A stretch of 38,226 bases of DNA. Source: Candidatus Rifleibacteriota bacterium. Lineage in GTDB: Bacteria > Muiribacteriota > Ozemobacteria > Ozemobacterales > Ozemobacteraceae. The DNA lies in contig JADFYG010000059.1 of NCBI GenBank assembly GCA_015233155.1, forward strand, positions 1 through 38,226. The letters run 5' to 3'. The notes under the pieces were generated by a model. That model made no database searches, was not told the origin of the DNA, and saw only the letters and a program-made list of their open reading frames with translations. Shown here in pieces: positions 17,500 through 25,739 of this stretch (position 1 is its first letter; every line of letters starts with the position of its first letter). A program made the position numbers and the translations under genes.

Positions 17500-17584
17500 T
17501 GTCATCTCGACCGAAGGGAGAGATCTCAAACAAGAATAGCTATGGTTTCCACACATGGGATTTCTCCCTTCGGTCGAAATGACA
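17500..17584. repeat. Hairpin-forming dispersed repeat, second copy
   Basis: Inverted repeat: TGTCATCTCGACCGAAGGGA... (17500-17528) pairs with ...TCCCTTCGGTCGAAATGACA (17556-17584) with about three mismatches in 29, and a 27-base loop. It shares the TGTCATTTC-GAAGGGAGAAATCTC arm with 11815-11879. Together with the peptide unit and the GH5 leader it fills the 414-bp gap 17251-17664. Confidence 0.85.
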
Positions 17585-17626
17585 GAATGTAAAGTAAATA
17601 TACTCCCCCAGGAAGTGATTACTGCG

Positions 17627-17635
17627 TGGTATTCT
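17627..17635 (+). promoter_or_regulatory. Possible extended -10 promoter of the GH5 gene
   Basis: TGG-TATTCT (TG at 17627-17628, hexamer 17630-17635) 30 bp before the ATG. The surrounding CGTGGTATTCTA is identical at 25129-25140 ahead of another gene. No good -35 is seen. Confidence 0.4.
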
Positions 17636-17664
17636 AGTGCAATAACATTTTGAAAGGATTCGCA

Positions 17665-18900
17665 ATGTATCACACGGGACAGCCATCAAGGCAAATGGTT
17701 TGTCGAAGAGCAAAATTTATCAGCTGCATCCCGCTTATGCTGATTTTATGTATTGTATCGGCCGTCGGCGCAGCGGATGAGAAAATGGCATTCTGGACTC
17801 AACAGAAAAAGGGTGTGAATCAGTTCTGCACATTCCCAACCGCTGAATGGTGGAAATCCGCAAAAACCGCCGGAGTTCAGTTTGTCCGCCTGACACTTGA
17901 TTCTGATAAAAACCAGGTGCGAGACAAGTCTCAAAGCCAAACTCAGAATAATAAACATGACACCGGTCTTCCCCCCATGAGAAGCGTAAGTCAGGACTTT
18001 CTGATCGGCTCAGCCGATAATTACAACGGTCTTGTCCCCACGGATCTTGCAAAGCTTCGTGAGCAGCTTGATCTGGCACAGGCCAACAATATCAAGGTTG
18101 TCATCACAATGCTTTCCCTGCCTGGCTGCCGCGGATTTCCATCTATTCAGCAGAAGAGCGATCCACGCTTATGGCAGGAGCATCGGTTTTTCGCGCAGGC
18201 CGCCACATTCTGGAGAGATTTGGCCCGGGAATGCAGAAATCATCCCGCAGTGGTCGGATACGACATACTGCATGAACCGCATCCGGCAAATATTTTTTTG
18301 AGTGCCAATAGCGCCAATAGTGCTGATGCCGCAATGCAACAAGCCTGGGAAAACCAGATCTGGGGTTCACTGAGCGATGTAAATCATTTATATAAAGTTA
18401 TCGCAGCTTCTATTCGACAGGTGGATCCTGAAACACCAATAATACTGGAGTCCGATTTATTTGCTTCTCCGCGGGCATTTGCGATCTTATTTCCGCTCGA
18501 TGATCCGAAAACTCTATATTCGTTTCATTTCTATGAACCCAGGGAGTTCACAGGAACAAACGTAAATCGGGCCTTCTCATATCCGGATAAGATGCCCGCA
18601 CCCGAAGGAGGCGCAACCGTTGGTTGGGATCGCAAAACCTTCCGGCAAGTTATTAAGCCCGTTATCAAGTGGACACAAGCCCATAAAATCCCGACCTCGC
18701 GTATTCTGGTCGGAGACTTCGGATGCAATTCGCATGCTGACGGAGCAAAGGAATATGTGTCTGATGCCATTATTGTGTTCAATGCTCTCGGGTATCATTG
18801 GGCAACACAAAATCTTTCACGAGAAGAGCTTGTGAAGTTTGCCCCAACCGGATTTCATCAACCGGCTTATTCACCCAAACCTCGCAAGTCCGGTTCGTAG
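17665..18900 (+). CDS. Secreted glycoside hydrolase family 5-like protein, altered active site
   Basis: A 411-residue (beta/alpha)8 glycosidase of the GH5/cellulase type. I chose ATG 17665 (AAAGGA 8 bases upstream) over the TTG at 17650. An N-terminal signal peptide (basic CRRAKF, then a hydrophobic run ending near AVGAA) indicates export. GH5 landmarks include VQFVRLTLDSD, LARECRNHPAVVGYDILHEPHP and YSFHFYEPREFTGTN. The acid/base Glu 204 is present, but the Asn before it in the usual N-E-P is His. The expected nucleophile Glu (GEFG) is Asp 351 in ILVGDFGC. A Glu-to-Asp change generally cripples retaining glycosidases, so activity is doubtful or altered. The substrate is unknown. It is monocistronic by spacing, with about 100 bp before the next gene. 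Confidence 0.8.
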   Translation: MYHTGQPSRQMVCRRAKFISCIPLMLILCIVSAVGAADEKMAFWTQQKKGVNQFCTFPTAEWWKSAKTAGVQFVRLTLDSDKNQVRDKSQSQTQNNKHDTGLPPMRSVSQDFLIGSADNYNGLVPTDLAKLREQLDLAQANNIKVVITMLSLPGCRGFPSIQQKSDPRLWQEHRFFAQAATFWRDLARECRNHPAVVGYDILHEPHPANIFLSANSANSADAAMQQAWENQIWGSLSDVNHLYKVIAASIRQVDPETPIILESDLFASPRAFAILFPLDDPKTLYSFHFYEPREFTGTNVNRAFSYPDKMPAPEGGATVGWDRKTFRQVIKPVIKWTQAHKIPTSRILVGDFGCNSHADGAKEYVSDAIIVFNALGYHWATQNLSREELVKFAPTGFHQPAYSPKPRKSGS

Positions 18901-19003
18901 CACATCTATAAGAATACCCTTGCCAAAAAGAATCATCGGATATATGCTAAAAGCCGGGGATTCGATTGAAACATGACTGTGAACCAATTCAAGGGACGTG
19001 AAT

Positions 19004-19405
19004 ATGTATAAGATACTGGTCGTTGAAGAAGATCTAAATGCGAGAAGGCGTATTTGTTCTTGTATTGAGGATAACCACATAGCGGCTATCGAGAGCCCCA
19101 ACAGCCGACACGCCTGGGAGACATTGAAAAGCAACGATTCGATTCTCATGGTATTTATTTCTGAAAAAAGTTCAAGGGTAGATGCCAAAGAGTTGATGGA
19201 ATTTATAGCGCTTGATACAACAATGAAAAATGTTCCTGTTTACATAATGGCTGAAGTTTCAAGTCCAAAACAAATTTTCAAACTGTTGTCCTATGGTGCC
19301 GCCGGCTTCATTGTCAAACCCGTCAGACTCGATGAAGTACGCGATTATCTGTATCTGTTTTTTGCGCAGGAAAAAAAGATCACTGAATCCCAGATTCAAT
19401 CCTAG
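19004..19405 (+). CDS. Degenerate response-regulator receiver domain (no phospho-Asp)
   Basis: A 133-residue stand-alone receiver fold. I start it at ATG 19004 (AAGGGA 8 bases upstream) rather than GTG 18998. It keeps the first strand and acidic pair (KILVVEED) and the conserved Lys in FIVKPVRLDEV. The beta3 phosphoacceptor position (SILMVFISEKSS) has no Asp, and the switch Thr is also replaced (VYIMAEVSS). It is therefore probably phosphorylation-independent, a pseudo-receiver acting through protein contacts. No output domain follows. It lies 36 bp before the PPOX gene and may be co-transcribed with it. Confidence 0.75.
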   Translation: MYKILVVEEDLNARRRICSCIEDNHIAAIESPNSRHAWETLKSNDSILMVFISEKSSRVDAKELMEFIALDTTMKNVPVYIMAEVSSPKQIFKLLSYGAAGFIVKPVRLDEVRDYLYLFFAQEKKITESQIQS

Positions 19406-19441
19406 TTCTTCAGCACTAAATCATTATTTGAGGAGGAAAAT

Positions 19442-19861
19442 GTGCCGGACATAAAAAAGAAGATCCTGGAGATCCTGGAAAAACACCCGATCGCGGCCAT
19501 GGCCACGATCACCGAGGAAGGGAAGCCCTGGGTTCGTTACGTCTCCCTGACTGCCTCAGATGACCTGACAATGCGAACTGCCACGGGTTTGAAGTCCCGC
19601 AAAGTTGAACATATCAAGAAAAACCCTGAAATTCACATGACATGCGGATATACTCCCGGCAAACCCGGACCCTATCTGCAAATTCAAGCTCACGCAACGA
19701 TTTCCACAGCAGCCAAAGAAAAGAAAGCCATCTGGAACGATCATCTCGCCGAATACTTCTCGGGACCGGATGATTTGAACTTTGGGGTCGTTATAGTAAA
19801 ACCATATCGCATTGAGTTCATGGACTGGTCAAGCAAAGAACCCAAGGTCTGGAAAGCCTGA
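19442..19861 (+). CDS. Pyridoxamine 5'-phosphate oxidase-fold protein (general stress 26-like)
   Basis: A 139-residue split-barrel flavin-binding-type protein. Landmarks are HPIAAMATITEEGKPWVRYVSL, the following MRTATGLKSRKVEHIKKNPEIHMTCGY and the C-terminal VKPYRIEFMDW, matching the general-stress-protein-26/PPOX-like family, which binds FMN or F420. The GTG start is set by a strong GAGGAGG 5 bases upstream; the overlapping ATG at 19440 is out of frame. It is cytosolic with no signal. The precise substrate cannot be read from sequence; PNP oxidase activity proper is unlikely for this short subfamily. Confidence 0.82.
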   Translation: MPDIKKKILEILEKHPIAAMATITEEGKPWVRYVSLTASDDLTMRTATGLKSRKVEHIKKNPEIHMTCGYTPGKPGPYLQIQAHATISTAAKEKKAIWNDHLAEYFSGPDDLNFGVVIVKPYRIEFMDWSSKEPKVWKA

Positions 19862-20013
19862 TCTTTTTTCGCATTCATTATGCCCACCTTTCGATCTCCG
19901 GAACTGTTATTCGCAGGGCAAAAACTTTCCACACGGAAAAACCATGCCGAAGGGAAATGCCATAACGGCCTGATCCCGACGGCATTGTTTTTCGTGCGGG
20001 ATATGAGCGCATT

Positions 20014-22290
20014 TTGATTTCAAAACGACCTGAACTTCTTGCGCCGGCCGGAGACCAGGCCACATTTAAAGCAGCGCTGATGGCTGGTGCTGATGCCGTA
20101 TACCTTGGTGGACGCCGTTTCGGCGCACGGGCTTTTGCTTCCAATTTCGACGAAATCGGCCTTAAGTGGGCACGAAGAGTCACCCGCTCAATGGGCCGGA
20201 AACTCTATATCACGTTCAACACGCTCGTTTTCGACCATGAATGGTCGCTCATGGAAGAAGCTCTCGATTTCTATGAAACGCTCGGTCCTGATGCCCTGAT
20301 AATCCAGGATCTGGGTGTTGCTGAAGCACTTGCTCGCCGGGGAAGCCTTATTGAGCGTCATCTGAGCACCCAGGCAGCCTGGGATGGTCTCGGCGGAGAA
20401 GAGCTCCTTAAACGGCTGGGAATTTCGCGAATAATTCTTCCACGTGAAACTCCTCTCACGAATATTGCCGCCATTGCACGGCGTTCAGCTTTTGACATCG
20501 AAGTATTCGTCCACGGGGCCATGTGTTACAGCATATCCGGACGCTGCTTCTGGAGCGCCGCACTCGGAACCAGATCGGGCAATCGCGGCACATGTGCCCA
20601 ACCGTGCCGCAAAGCCTACCGTGACTGCAATGGTGAAGAAACATTTGCATTCAGCCCCCGCGACCTGAGATTGATCGACCACATCTCTCCTCTTATTGAA
20701 GCTGGTGTATCATGCGTAAAAATCGAAGGTCGGATGAAAGAAGCCGACTATGTCTATAAAGTCGTACATGCTTATCGCAACGTCATAGACGGAAAGATGA
20801 CAGCGACTGAAGCCTCTCTTGAACTGGATGAGGCATTCACGAGGCAAAGCCACACCGGATTTATCGACTCCCCGCCAAGAGATTGGCGCACATTAGATGA
20901 CCCGGGGCGTCATGGTGTTCTCATCGGGCACACAGTCGGCACCCGCCGCCCGGACGGCCTCACTGAAGTCGCATTCTGCCGCGAAATTCATCCCGGCGAC
21001 GGGTTGAGCTGGCAACAGGACGAGAAACGACACGGCGCAAGAATTACCTGGGTGGAAACATCCGGCATGCCTGTCGGTCATGCTTTACTCCGTGGACTGC
21101 CTTCGCTTCCGCAGAAAACACCCCTGTCGCGAAGTGACACCGCCGGAAAACAACCTTGGCTCACGGATTGGAACCGTGATTGGGAGCGCATTCACATAGA
21201 CCTGTTCTGGTCAGGACACGAAGAACAGCCTCTTGCCGTCGAAACCACTTTTGCTGGTCACCCCCTTCGGCTCACCACCCGGGAACCTCTCACCTTTTCA
21301 CGCGGAAGCGGTCTCGAAGATAGTATTCTGATTGAGCGGTTCACGCTGATCGGAGAACAGTTTCGTGCCAGACGTCACGTTTTTGGAGCCCTCGGCAAAG
21401 GTCTTTTCGTCTCACCTTCCGCGCTCAAGAAACTCAAACGCGAGCTTCTCGACACCCTGAGCGGCCTTGAAATACATATTCCCAAAACAAAACCATCGCA
21501 GGAAAAGAAAATTCCTGATCACGTCGCACACTCACTGATTGAAGAAAATCAGAAATACTCTCACAGACATCACGGCGTTATTGCCGGCCATCCAAAAACG
21601 AGTATTTCCTCAAAGCCGCGCCTGTTCATTCGCCTTTGGCAAAATATTCCGCGCCCAAAAACAGCATTCACTCCCGACCGCTGGATACTCCCTTTTTCAA
21701 ACGACCCACCCGTGGGATACGAACCGGAAAGGCTGTCCTATTGGTTGCCTCCGCCATCCGATGAGAAAGATAGAGAACAGTTGCTGCATATTCTCGCCGC
21801 ACTCCCTGCCCAGGAATTTCTCTGCCTGGGGTGGGAAGCCCTTTCCCTCGCCAGAGATCTGCCCCAACACCGGTTTCGCCTCGACTGGACCTTCAACATC
21901 GTAAACCAGGCCGCAGTACGCGTTGTAGGCGGGACAGGCTGCGGAATCACCGCGGCACGCGAGTGGCCGTCACGTTATCCCCCGGTAAACCACCGCATCG
22001 TATGGCCCCTTGCCATCAATCCTCTTGTGTCATTGAGCCGTTTTCCGCAGGACCGGGAGAAAATTGGCGACCTCCTCCAAAACAATCATGGGGATCGTTT
22101 TTTCCGGTACGAAGTCGGAACAGGGGTAACAGGCCTTTTTCTGGAAGGCCACCCCACGGGATTCCCTGCTCCAGCAGGTCTTGATCTACAGTTAGACCTC
22201 GCCTTCGCACCCGGTGAAGCTCCGGAAAAGGCTTTTTCGCAGCTTGAACTGATGCTCGCTTCCGAGCGGTGGAAACCCCGCAGAAGATGA
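20014..22290 (+). CDS. U32 peptidase-family protein, RlhA-like (with DUF3656-like domain)
   Basis: A 758-residue protein. The N-terminal U32 domain (about 4-330) begins with PELLAPAGDQATFKAAL and contains the four-Cys set C171, C178, C194, C198 (CYSISGRCF ... NRGTCAQPCR), known in the family to hold an iron-sulfur cluster. A middle domain (about 390-480) ending GLFVSPSALKKLKRELLDTL fits DUF3656 of E. coli RlhA, which makes 5-hydroxycytidine in 23S rRNA. RNA hydroxylation is therefore a better guess than proteolysis. The last 250 residues form a further alpha/beta region less like RlhA. The start is a TTG with a weak RBS; no in-frame ATG exists upstream before a stop. The 150 bp before it hold nothing clear. 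Confidence 0.8.
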   Translation: MISKRPELLAPAGDQATFKAALMAGADAVYLGGRRFGARAFASNFDEIGLKWARRVTRSMGRKLYITFNTLVFDHEWSLMEEALDFYETLGPDALIIQDLGVAEALARRGSLIERHLSTQAAWDGLGGEELLKRLGISRIILPRETPLTNIAAIARRSAFDIEVFVHGAMCYSISGRCFWSAALGTRSGNRGTCAQPCRKAYRDCNGEETFAFSPRDLRLIDHISPLIEAGVSCVKIEGRMKEADYVYKVVHAYRNVIDGKMTATEASLELDEAFTRQSHTGFIDSPPRDWRTLDDPGRHGVLIGHTVGTRRPDGLTEVAFCREIHPGDGLSWQQDEKRHGARITWVETSGMPVGHALLRGLPSLPQKTPLSRSDTAGKQPWLTDWNRDWERIHIDLFWSGHEEQPLAVETTFAGHPLRLTTREPLTFSRGSGLEDSILIERFTLIGEQFRARRHVFGALGKGLFVSPSALKKLKRELLDTLSGLEIHIPKTKPSQEKKIPDHVAHSLIEENQKYSHRHHGVIAGHPKTSISSKPRLFIRLWQNIPRPKTAFTPDRWILPFSNDPPVGYEPERLSYWLPPPSDEKDREQLLHILAALPAQEFLCLGWEALSLARDLPQHRFRLDWTFNIVNQAAVRVVGGTGCGITAAREWPSRYPPVNHRIVWPLAINPLVSLSRFPQDREKIGDLLQNNHGDRFFRYEVGTGVTGLFLEGHPTGFPAPAGLDLQLDLAFAPGEAPEKAFSQLELMLASERWKPRRR

Positions 22291-22300
22291 GATTATACGG

Positions 22301-22341
22301 TTTGCATTTATTAAGCGGGCATTCGCATTAATAATTGCAAA
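22301..22341. repeat. AT-rich inverted repeat after the U32 gene
   Basis: TTTGCATTTATTAAGCG (22301-22317) pairs with CGCATTAATAATTGCAAA (22324-22341), with a 6-base loop and one bulge. It lies between the converging U32 and TolB-like genes and may act as a bidirectional 3'-end structure, although no clear T-run follows. Confidence 0.6.
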
Positions 22342-22357
22342 ACCTTTAGCGATGATC

Positions 22358-22383
22358 AGGTAGGGCGGGACTGCCAGCCCGCC
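22358..22383. repeat. Short GC-rich REP-like hairpin
   Basis: GGTAGGGCGGG ... CCCGCC: stem 22364-22369 with 22378-22383, 8-base loop. It begins with the same GGTAGGGCG as the large hairpin at 6008 and resembles the GGCGGGTTT palindrome of the 109-bp repeat. It is probably a small member of a genome-wide repeat family. Confidence 0.5.
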
Positions 22384-22406
22384 GAAGTTTGCCACTTAAA
22401 ACCGTA

Positions 22407-23291
22407 TTACTTTATCCAGGAAGGAGTTCGCCCAGCTGTAATAACTTTTTTACCCAGCCCGACCTCCGCACATACGCCGATTTCTTCCCCGATCTGGTAG
22501 GTCACCCAGCCATCATCAGGAGAAATGCTCGGGTACAAGCCTACTATAAGCGGCCTGAAGCTATCTTTTCTATCCAGATTCATGTATTCGATTTCACTGC
22601 GGCCGTTGCGGTCGGTAATGAAAGCCAAGGTTCTTCCATCACGAAAAAAAACAGGAAATGACTCGTTCACACCAGGTGTCTCTGTCAATCTCAAAATGCC
22701 CTGTGCCAAAGTGGAAATCAGAAACAAGTCGTTCGTCCCGTCTTCCATTAACGCGGAAGCCACAATCCAGTCACCGGATGGAGACCAATCAGCGGCAGTG
22801 ACAGGGTGTCCCACTGCAAACTTCACGGCATTTTTCGAAGCTATGCTGTAGGCGTATAGCCCGGCATCCTTGTCGCATGTCGTATAGAGAATAAATTTTC
22901 CGTCAGGGGAAAACGCTTCGAGAGAGGCTCCATCAAGAAGTTTCTTGACCTTGCTGCCATCCCGATTCAATAAGTACACTTCGGAGCGCATGTCCGGAAG
23001 CTGGTTCGTAAACCCTATCCAGCCACTTTTTTCGCAATATTTCGGAAACACGATATTGTCATACGCCGGGGTCAGCCGATTCTTGCCGGTTCCGTTGGGA
23101 AGAATGGTCGCAAGATATGACTTCCCGCGTTCGGACGTATCTACATACAAAATCTTTCCCGAAAGCGGCGCAGTTTGATTATTGGCAACTTCGACGGCAA
23201 ATACTGTACCACACATGATCCATAGAACTAAAAATCCGAAGATGGGCACCGCGAAACCAAATCTTCTCACGATTTGCAACCTGCCTTTCAT
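22407..23291 (-). CDS. TolB-like beta-propeller protein (PD40 repeats), exported
   Basis: A 294-residue protein with an N-terminal hydrophobic signal (FGFAVPIFGFLVLWIMCGTVFA) and repeated PD40/WD40-like blades: SPDGKFILYTT, SPSGDWIVASA, RDGRTLAFITDRNGRSEIEYMNLD, SPDDGWVTYQIG. This resembles the TolB C-terminal propeller, without the TolB N-terminal domain. It is likely a periplasmic binding or scaffold protein. Start: ATG 23291 has no RBS beyond a GC-rich hairpin; GTG 23270 has AAAGGCAGG 9 bases upstream and still gives a complete signal peptide, so it is a serious alternative. It lies 75 bp downstream of the LysM gene on the same strand. Confidence 0.78.
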   Translation of the reverse strand: MKGRLQIVRRFGFAVPIFGFLVLWIMCGTVFAVEVANNQTAPLSGKILYVDTSERGKSYLATILPNGTGKNRLTPAYDNIVFPKYCEKSGWIGFTNQLPDMRSEVYLLNRDGSKVKKLLDGASLEAFSPDGKFILYTTCDKDAGLYAYSIASKNAVKFAVGHPVTAADWSPSGDWIVASALMEDGTNDLFLISTLAQGILRLTETPGVNESFPVFFRDGRTLAFITDRNGRSEIEYMNLDRKDSFRPLIVGLYPSISPDDGWVTYQIGEEIGVCAEVGLGKKVITAGRTPSWIK

Positions 23292-23297
23292 GAAAAT

Positions 23298-23321
23298 CGG
23301 GCGGGAATTTCTCCCCGCCCG
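23298..23321 (-). terminator. GC-rich hairpin between LysM and TolB-like genes
   Basis: On the minus strand CGGGCGGG, loop GAGAAATT, CCCGCCCG, then ATTTTC and the ATG of the TolB-like ORF. It could terminate or attenuate LysM transcription (short T-run). It also places the only SD-like GGGGAG inside the stem, so it may limit translation from ATG 23291. Confidence 0.55.
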
Positions 23322-23366
23322 AAGTATAAATCAACGTGTGATTAAATTCCAGTATTGGTTTCGATC

Positions 23367-24947
23367 TTACCCAAAGAGCTGATTCAGCGGCTTGAACAAT
23401 TCAACCTGATTCTGGAACTCTTTGTTATCCTTCTCTATGGCTTTCTGCCGGGTAATAATAGCAGTGATTTTGTCCGAATCTTCCAGTCTGCCGGCCGCCT
23501 TGAGCTGAGCCAGATCAGATGCAAGTTGCTTTGATTCAGCAGCGCTGCCATTGAGCTTGTCCTGAGCAACCTTCGCCTGCGCCTTAAGCTGATTATACAA
23601 GGGTTTGAACTCATCATAGGCTTTCTGCAAAGCCGCTCGTGCATCCTCGACCTGTTTTTTAGCGGTGTCGATCGAATTCCCATATAAAATGCCACTATTA
23701 GTATCGTTTTCCTGAACTTTTTCTATATACAGTGCATTTGCAGCGTGAAGTGTTGCTTGAAGCGTAAACAGATCAAGAGCACCGCCGCGAAAGATCTGGA
23801 GGGGTGATGGCGTTACCCAGCCGCCCGGCATGAGCCCGATTGCTTTGTCCATGGCATTATAGTATGCCGAATCCATCTGCGGGAGAATATTTGGCATACC
23901 GGAAGGAAGACCTGCGAGATAATTCCGCTCTACAGCCTTTTCTGTATCTGACTTAGCTTTGGTATCCGCGGCCGGTTTCGGAGCTGGAGCAGGAGTCGGT
24001 GCCGGCTTAGGAGCGGGTGTACTCGGAGTTTGTGTCGTGGGCTTAGGAGCCTCAGCCGGATTGGAAGTTATACTGCTGCTACCCTTCGTAAGTTCGACCT
24101 TGCCGTTGTTCATAACCCAATGATAGCCGGCAGGCGGGTTCAGAGCCTGTAACTCTTCCTGAGTAAGAATGCCACGATCGACAAGACCCTTCATTTTTGT
24201 GGGGTCAAGCTCAATTGGTATGCCGGCTGGTGTTGGAGCAGGATTGTCTTTAGTGAACTTATCCATGGCATCCTGTAGATGCGCAGTCTTCTGTTCAGTC
24301 GTCAAATCAACCACGGCAGGCTTAACTGGCGTTTTGGCCGGATCTCCGGGCTTGGCGGATTGATCACCAGCCTTCGAATCTGACTTTGCACCTGGTGCTG
24401 ATGCGGAATTCGCCTTAGAGTCAGTTCCAGGTTTCGATGTGCTCGAATCAGAAGGCGCACTGGCTTTCGCGGACTTATCCGGCACGGCGAGTTCCCAGCC
24501 GGGGTAGATCAAATTGGGATTCTTCGCCAATGACGGATACTTCTTCTTATTGAGTTCGACCAGTTCCTGCCAGGTCACACCATACTTGGCGGCAATCTTG
24601 GTGAGGTTGTCGCCGGCGACAACCTTATAACCTGTCGTGGCAGGCTTAGCCGGCTCTTTAGGAGCGGACGCCTTTTCCGGCTCCGCCGGTTTTTTGGTCG
24701 AATCGACCGGCTGTACTTCTTTTTTAGGGGAAGTCTCCGCCGTCTTGTCCGCCTTATCATTTCCACTGGGAATCACCACGCTATCGCCACTATTAGAAAG
24801 GCCACTCACGTGCGGTCGGGCGGTAGAACCAGATTTGATAGCCGTCGTCTCCACCTTCTTGTCGGTGTCAGAGAACGCCGCTGGATTGGCCCACACTGCT
24901 AGCGGAGCACATGCAACCGCTAAAGCTACCAATGTCATCTTTTTCAT
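23367..24947 (-). CDS. Exported LysM-domain protein with Pro/Ala-rich linkers
   Basis: A 526-residue envelope protein. The signal peptide (MKKMTLVALAVACAPLAVWA, cleavage before NPAA) is followed by a charged low-complexity stretch. One LysM domain (about 106-157; YKVVAGDNLTKIAAKYGVTWQELVELN ... YPGWELAVP) should bind peptidoglycan glycan. A long Ser/Lys/Pro/Ala-rich linker includes PTPAPAP-type repeats (about 160-330). The C-terminal 130 residues are predicted coiled coil (AKKQVEDARAALQKAYDEF...). No catalytic domain is recognised, so it is probably structural or a tether. The start is set by GGAGGA 7 bases upstream, with a promoter just before. Confidence 0.88.
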   Translation of the reverse strand: MKKMTLVALAVACAPLAVWANPAAFSDTDKKVETTAIKSGSTARPHVSGLSNSGDSVVIPSGNDKADKTAETSPKKEVQPVDSTKKPAEPEKASAPKEPAKPATTGYKVVAGDNLTKIAAKYGVTWQELVELNKKKYPSLAKNPNLIYPGWELAVPDKSAKASAPSDSSTSKPGTDSKANSASAPGAKSDSKAGDQSAKPGDPAKTPVKPAVVDLTTEQKTAHLQDAMDKFTKDNPAPTPAGIPIELDPTKMKGLVDRGILTQEELQALNPPAGYHWVMNNGKVELTKGSSSITSNPAEAPKPTTQTPSTPAPKPAPTPAPAPKPAADTKAKSDTEKAVERNYLAGLPSGMPNILPQMDSAYYNAMDKAIGLMPGGWVTPSPLQIFRGGALDLFTLQATLHAANALYIEKVQENDTNSGILYGNSIDTAKKQVEDARAALQKAYDEFKPLYNQLKAQAKVAQDKLNGSAAESKQLASDLAQLKAAGRLEDSDKITAIITRQKAIEKDNKEFQNQVELFKPLNQLFG

Positions 24948-24989
24948 GAATATTCCTCCGCAACATGTATTATGTCGAAATCTTTTTCA

Positions 24990-25017
24990 ATTATACTGAA
25001 AAAAACGGGTTTTGCAA
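24990..25017 (-). promoter_or_regulatory. Promoter of the LysM gene
   Basis: Minus strand TTGCAA (25017-25012), 16-bp spacer, TATAAT (24995-24990), 43 bp before the ATG. The -10 is perfect. Confidence 0.65.
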
Positions 25018-25109
25018 AAAAAGTTTTTTATTATTATCCGTACCCAGTATTCAGAAGTAAGTGTTTTTCCGTCTTTTTGTGAGCTTGCCCTGCTTTTTCG
25101 AAAAGCTGT

Positions 25110-25139
25110 TTGTTTTCAGGAACCAGAACGTGGTATTCT
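25110..25139 (+). promoter_or_regulatory. Putative extended -10 promoter for the small membrane protein
   Basis: TTGTTT (25110-25115), 18-bp spacer, TATTCT (25134-25139) preceded by TGG, an extended -10. It shares CGTGGTATTCTA with the region before the GH5 gene. AGGGAGGAA lies between it and the start codon. Confidence 0.45.
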
Positions 25140-25180
25140 ATGCCCGAAATCCAAAAAATCCAGGGAGGAATTCATAGAAT

Positions 25181-25603
25181 ATGTGGCCAAAATGGCTGCG
25201 TGGAGCCATCGCCGGTTGGGTCTACCTGGACAGTTCTCGCCGCGAAGGCCTGTCTGTTTTCTGGTTCCTGTTGGTTCTGCTGCTCGGCCCCTTTCTCTTG
25301 CCCGCTTATCTTGCAGCGAGACCCCTTTTCTCCAACGAGGAACGCCATGGATCATTCCTCTGGAATGCTTTCTGGCATCTTGAATCTCTGTTCGCCCTTC
25401 TCGCCGGATTCGCTTCAGTCGCGGTTTTCGTTGAAAGCATCGAAGACTCGATAAAAGGCGATTACGCAAAGAACAAGCGCGCGGAAATTCTTGCCGGTTC
25501 TATTTTCAGCCTGTTTCTGGTCGCCGTAATTGGCCTTCTGGAACGTATCGGCGTCCGCTTTCTTCGCTATATGCTCGAAGCGAGCCCCATCCAGCAGAAA
25601 TAA
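25181..25603 (+). CDS. Small integral membrane protein, unknown function
   Basis: I do not recognise this 140-residue protein. Three hydrophobic segments are visible: about 25-46 (LSVFWFLLVLLLGPFLLPAYLA), 60-85 (FLWNAFWHLESLFALLAGFASVAVFV) and 103-123 (ILAGSIFSLFLVAVIGLLERIGV), with a basic C-terminal tail. The start is preceded by GGGAGGAA at a rather long 12-base distance. It has its own putative promoter, and a strong terminator follows about 60 bp downstream, so it is probably monocistronic. Coding character is supported by the clean alternation of hydrophobic and charged stretches. Confidence 0.7.
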   Translation: MWPKWLRGAIAGWVYLDSSRREGLSVFWFLLVLLLGPFLLPAYLAARPLFSNEERHGSFLWNAFWHLESLFALLAGFASVAVFVESIEDSIKGDYAKNKRAEILAGSIFSLFLVAVIGLLERIGVRFLRYMLEASPIQQK

Positions 25604-25666
25604 AGAGCTGAGCATAGCGTCAAAATTAATTTCACGTTTATATAACCGGCCAGTGCTTACATTTTG

Positions 25667-25698
25667 AAGGCTGCTTTTTGTGTTGCAGCCTTTTGTTT
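25667..25698 (+). terminator. Rho-independent terminator after the small membrane protein
   Basis: AAGGCTGC (25667-25674), T-rich loop, GCAGCCTT (25685-25692), then TTGTTT. It lies only 42 bp before the ATG of the UshA-like gene, so it may also work as an attenuator for that gene. Confidence 0.75.
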
Positions 25699-25739
25699 GA
25701 GGCTTGCCGAAAAAACATTGGGCCGGTGGAATATTCCAA

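Noticed and set aside
17289..17582. Gly/Cys-rich plus-strand ORF opposite the proline-rich peptide
   Set aside because: It begins at a TTG without a Shine-Dalgarno site and runs through the dispersed hairpin repeat; the minus strand has the promoter, RBS and terminator.
17257..17673. 138-codon minus-strand ORF over the same gap
   Set aside because: Its codons run through the dispersed hairpin and it uses a different frame from the proline-rich ORF; no start signals.
20014..22290. Calling the U32 protein a collagenase/peptidase
   Set aside because: The iron-sulfur Cys set and DUF3656-like domain point to RlhA-type RNA modification; no protease active site is visible.
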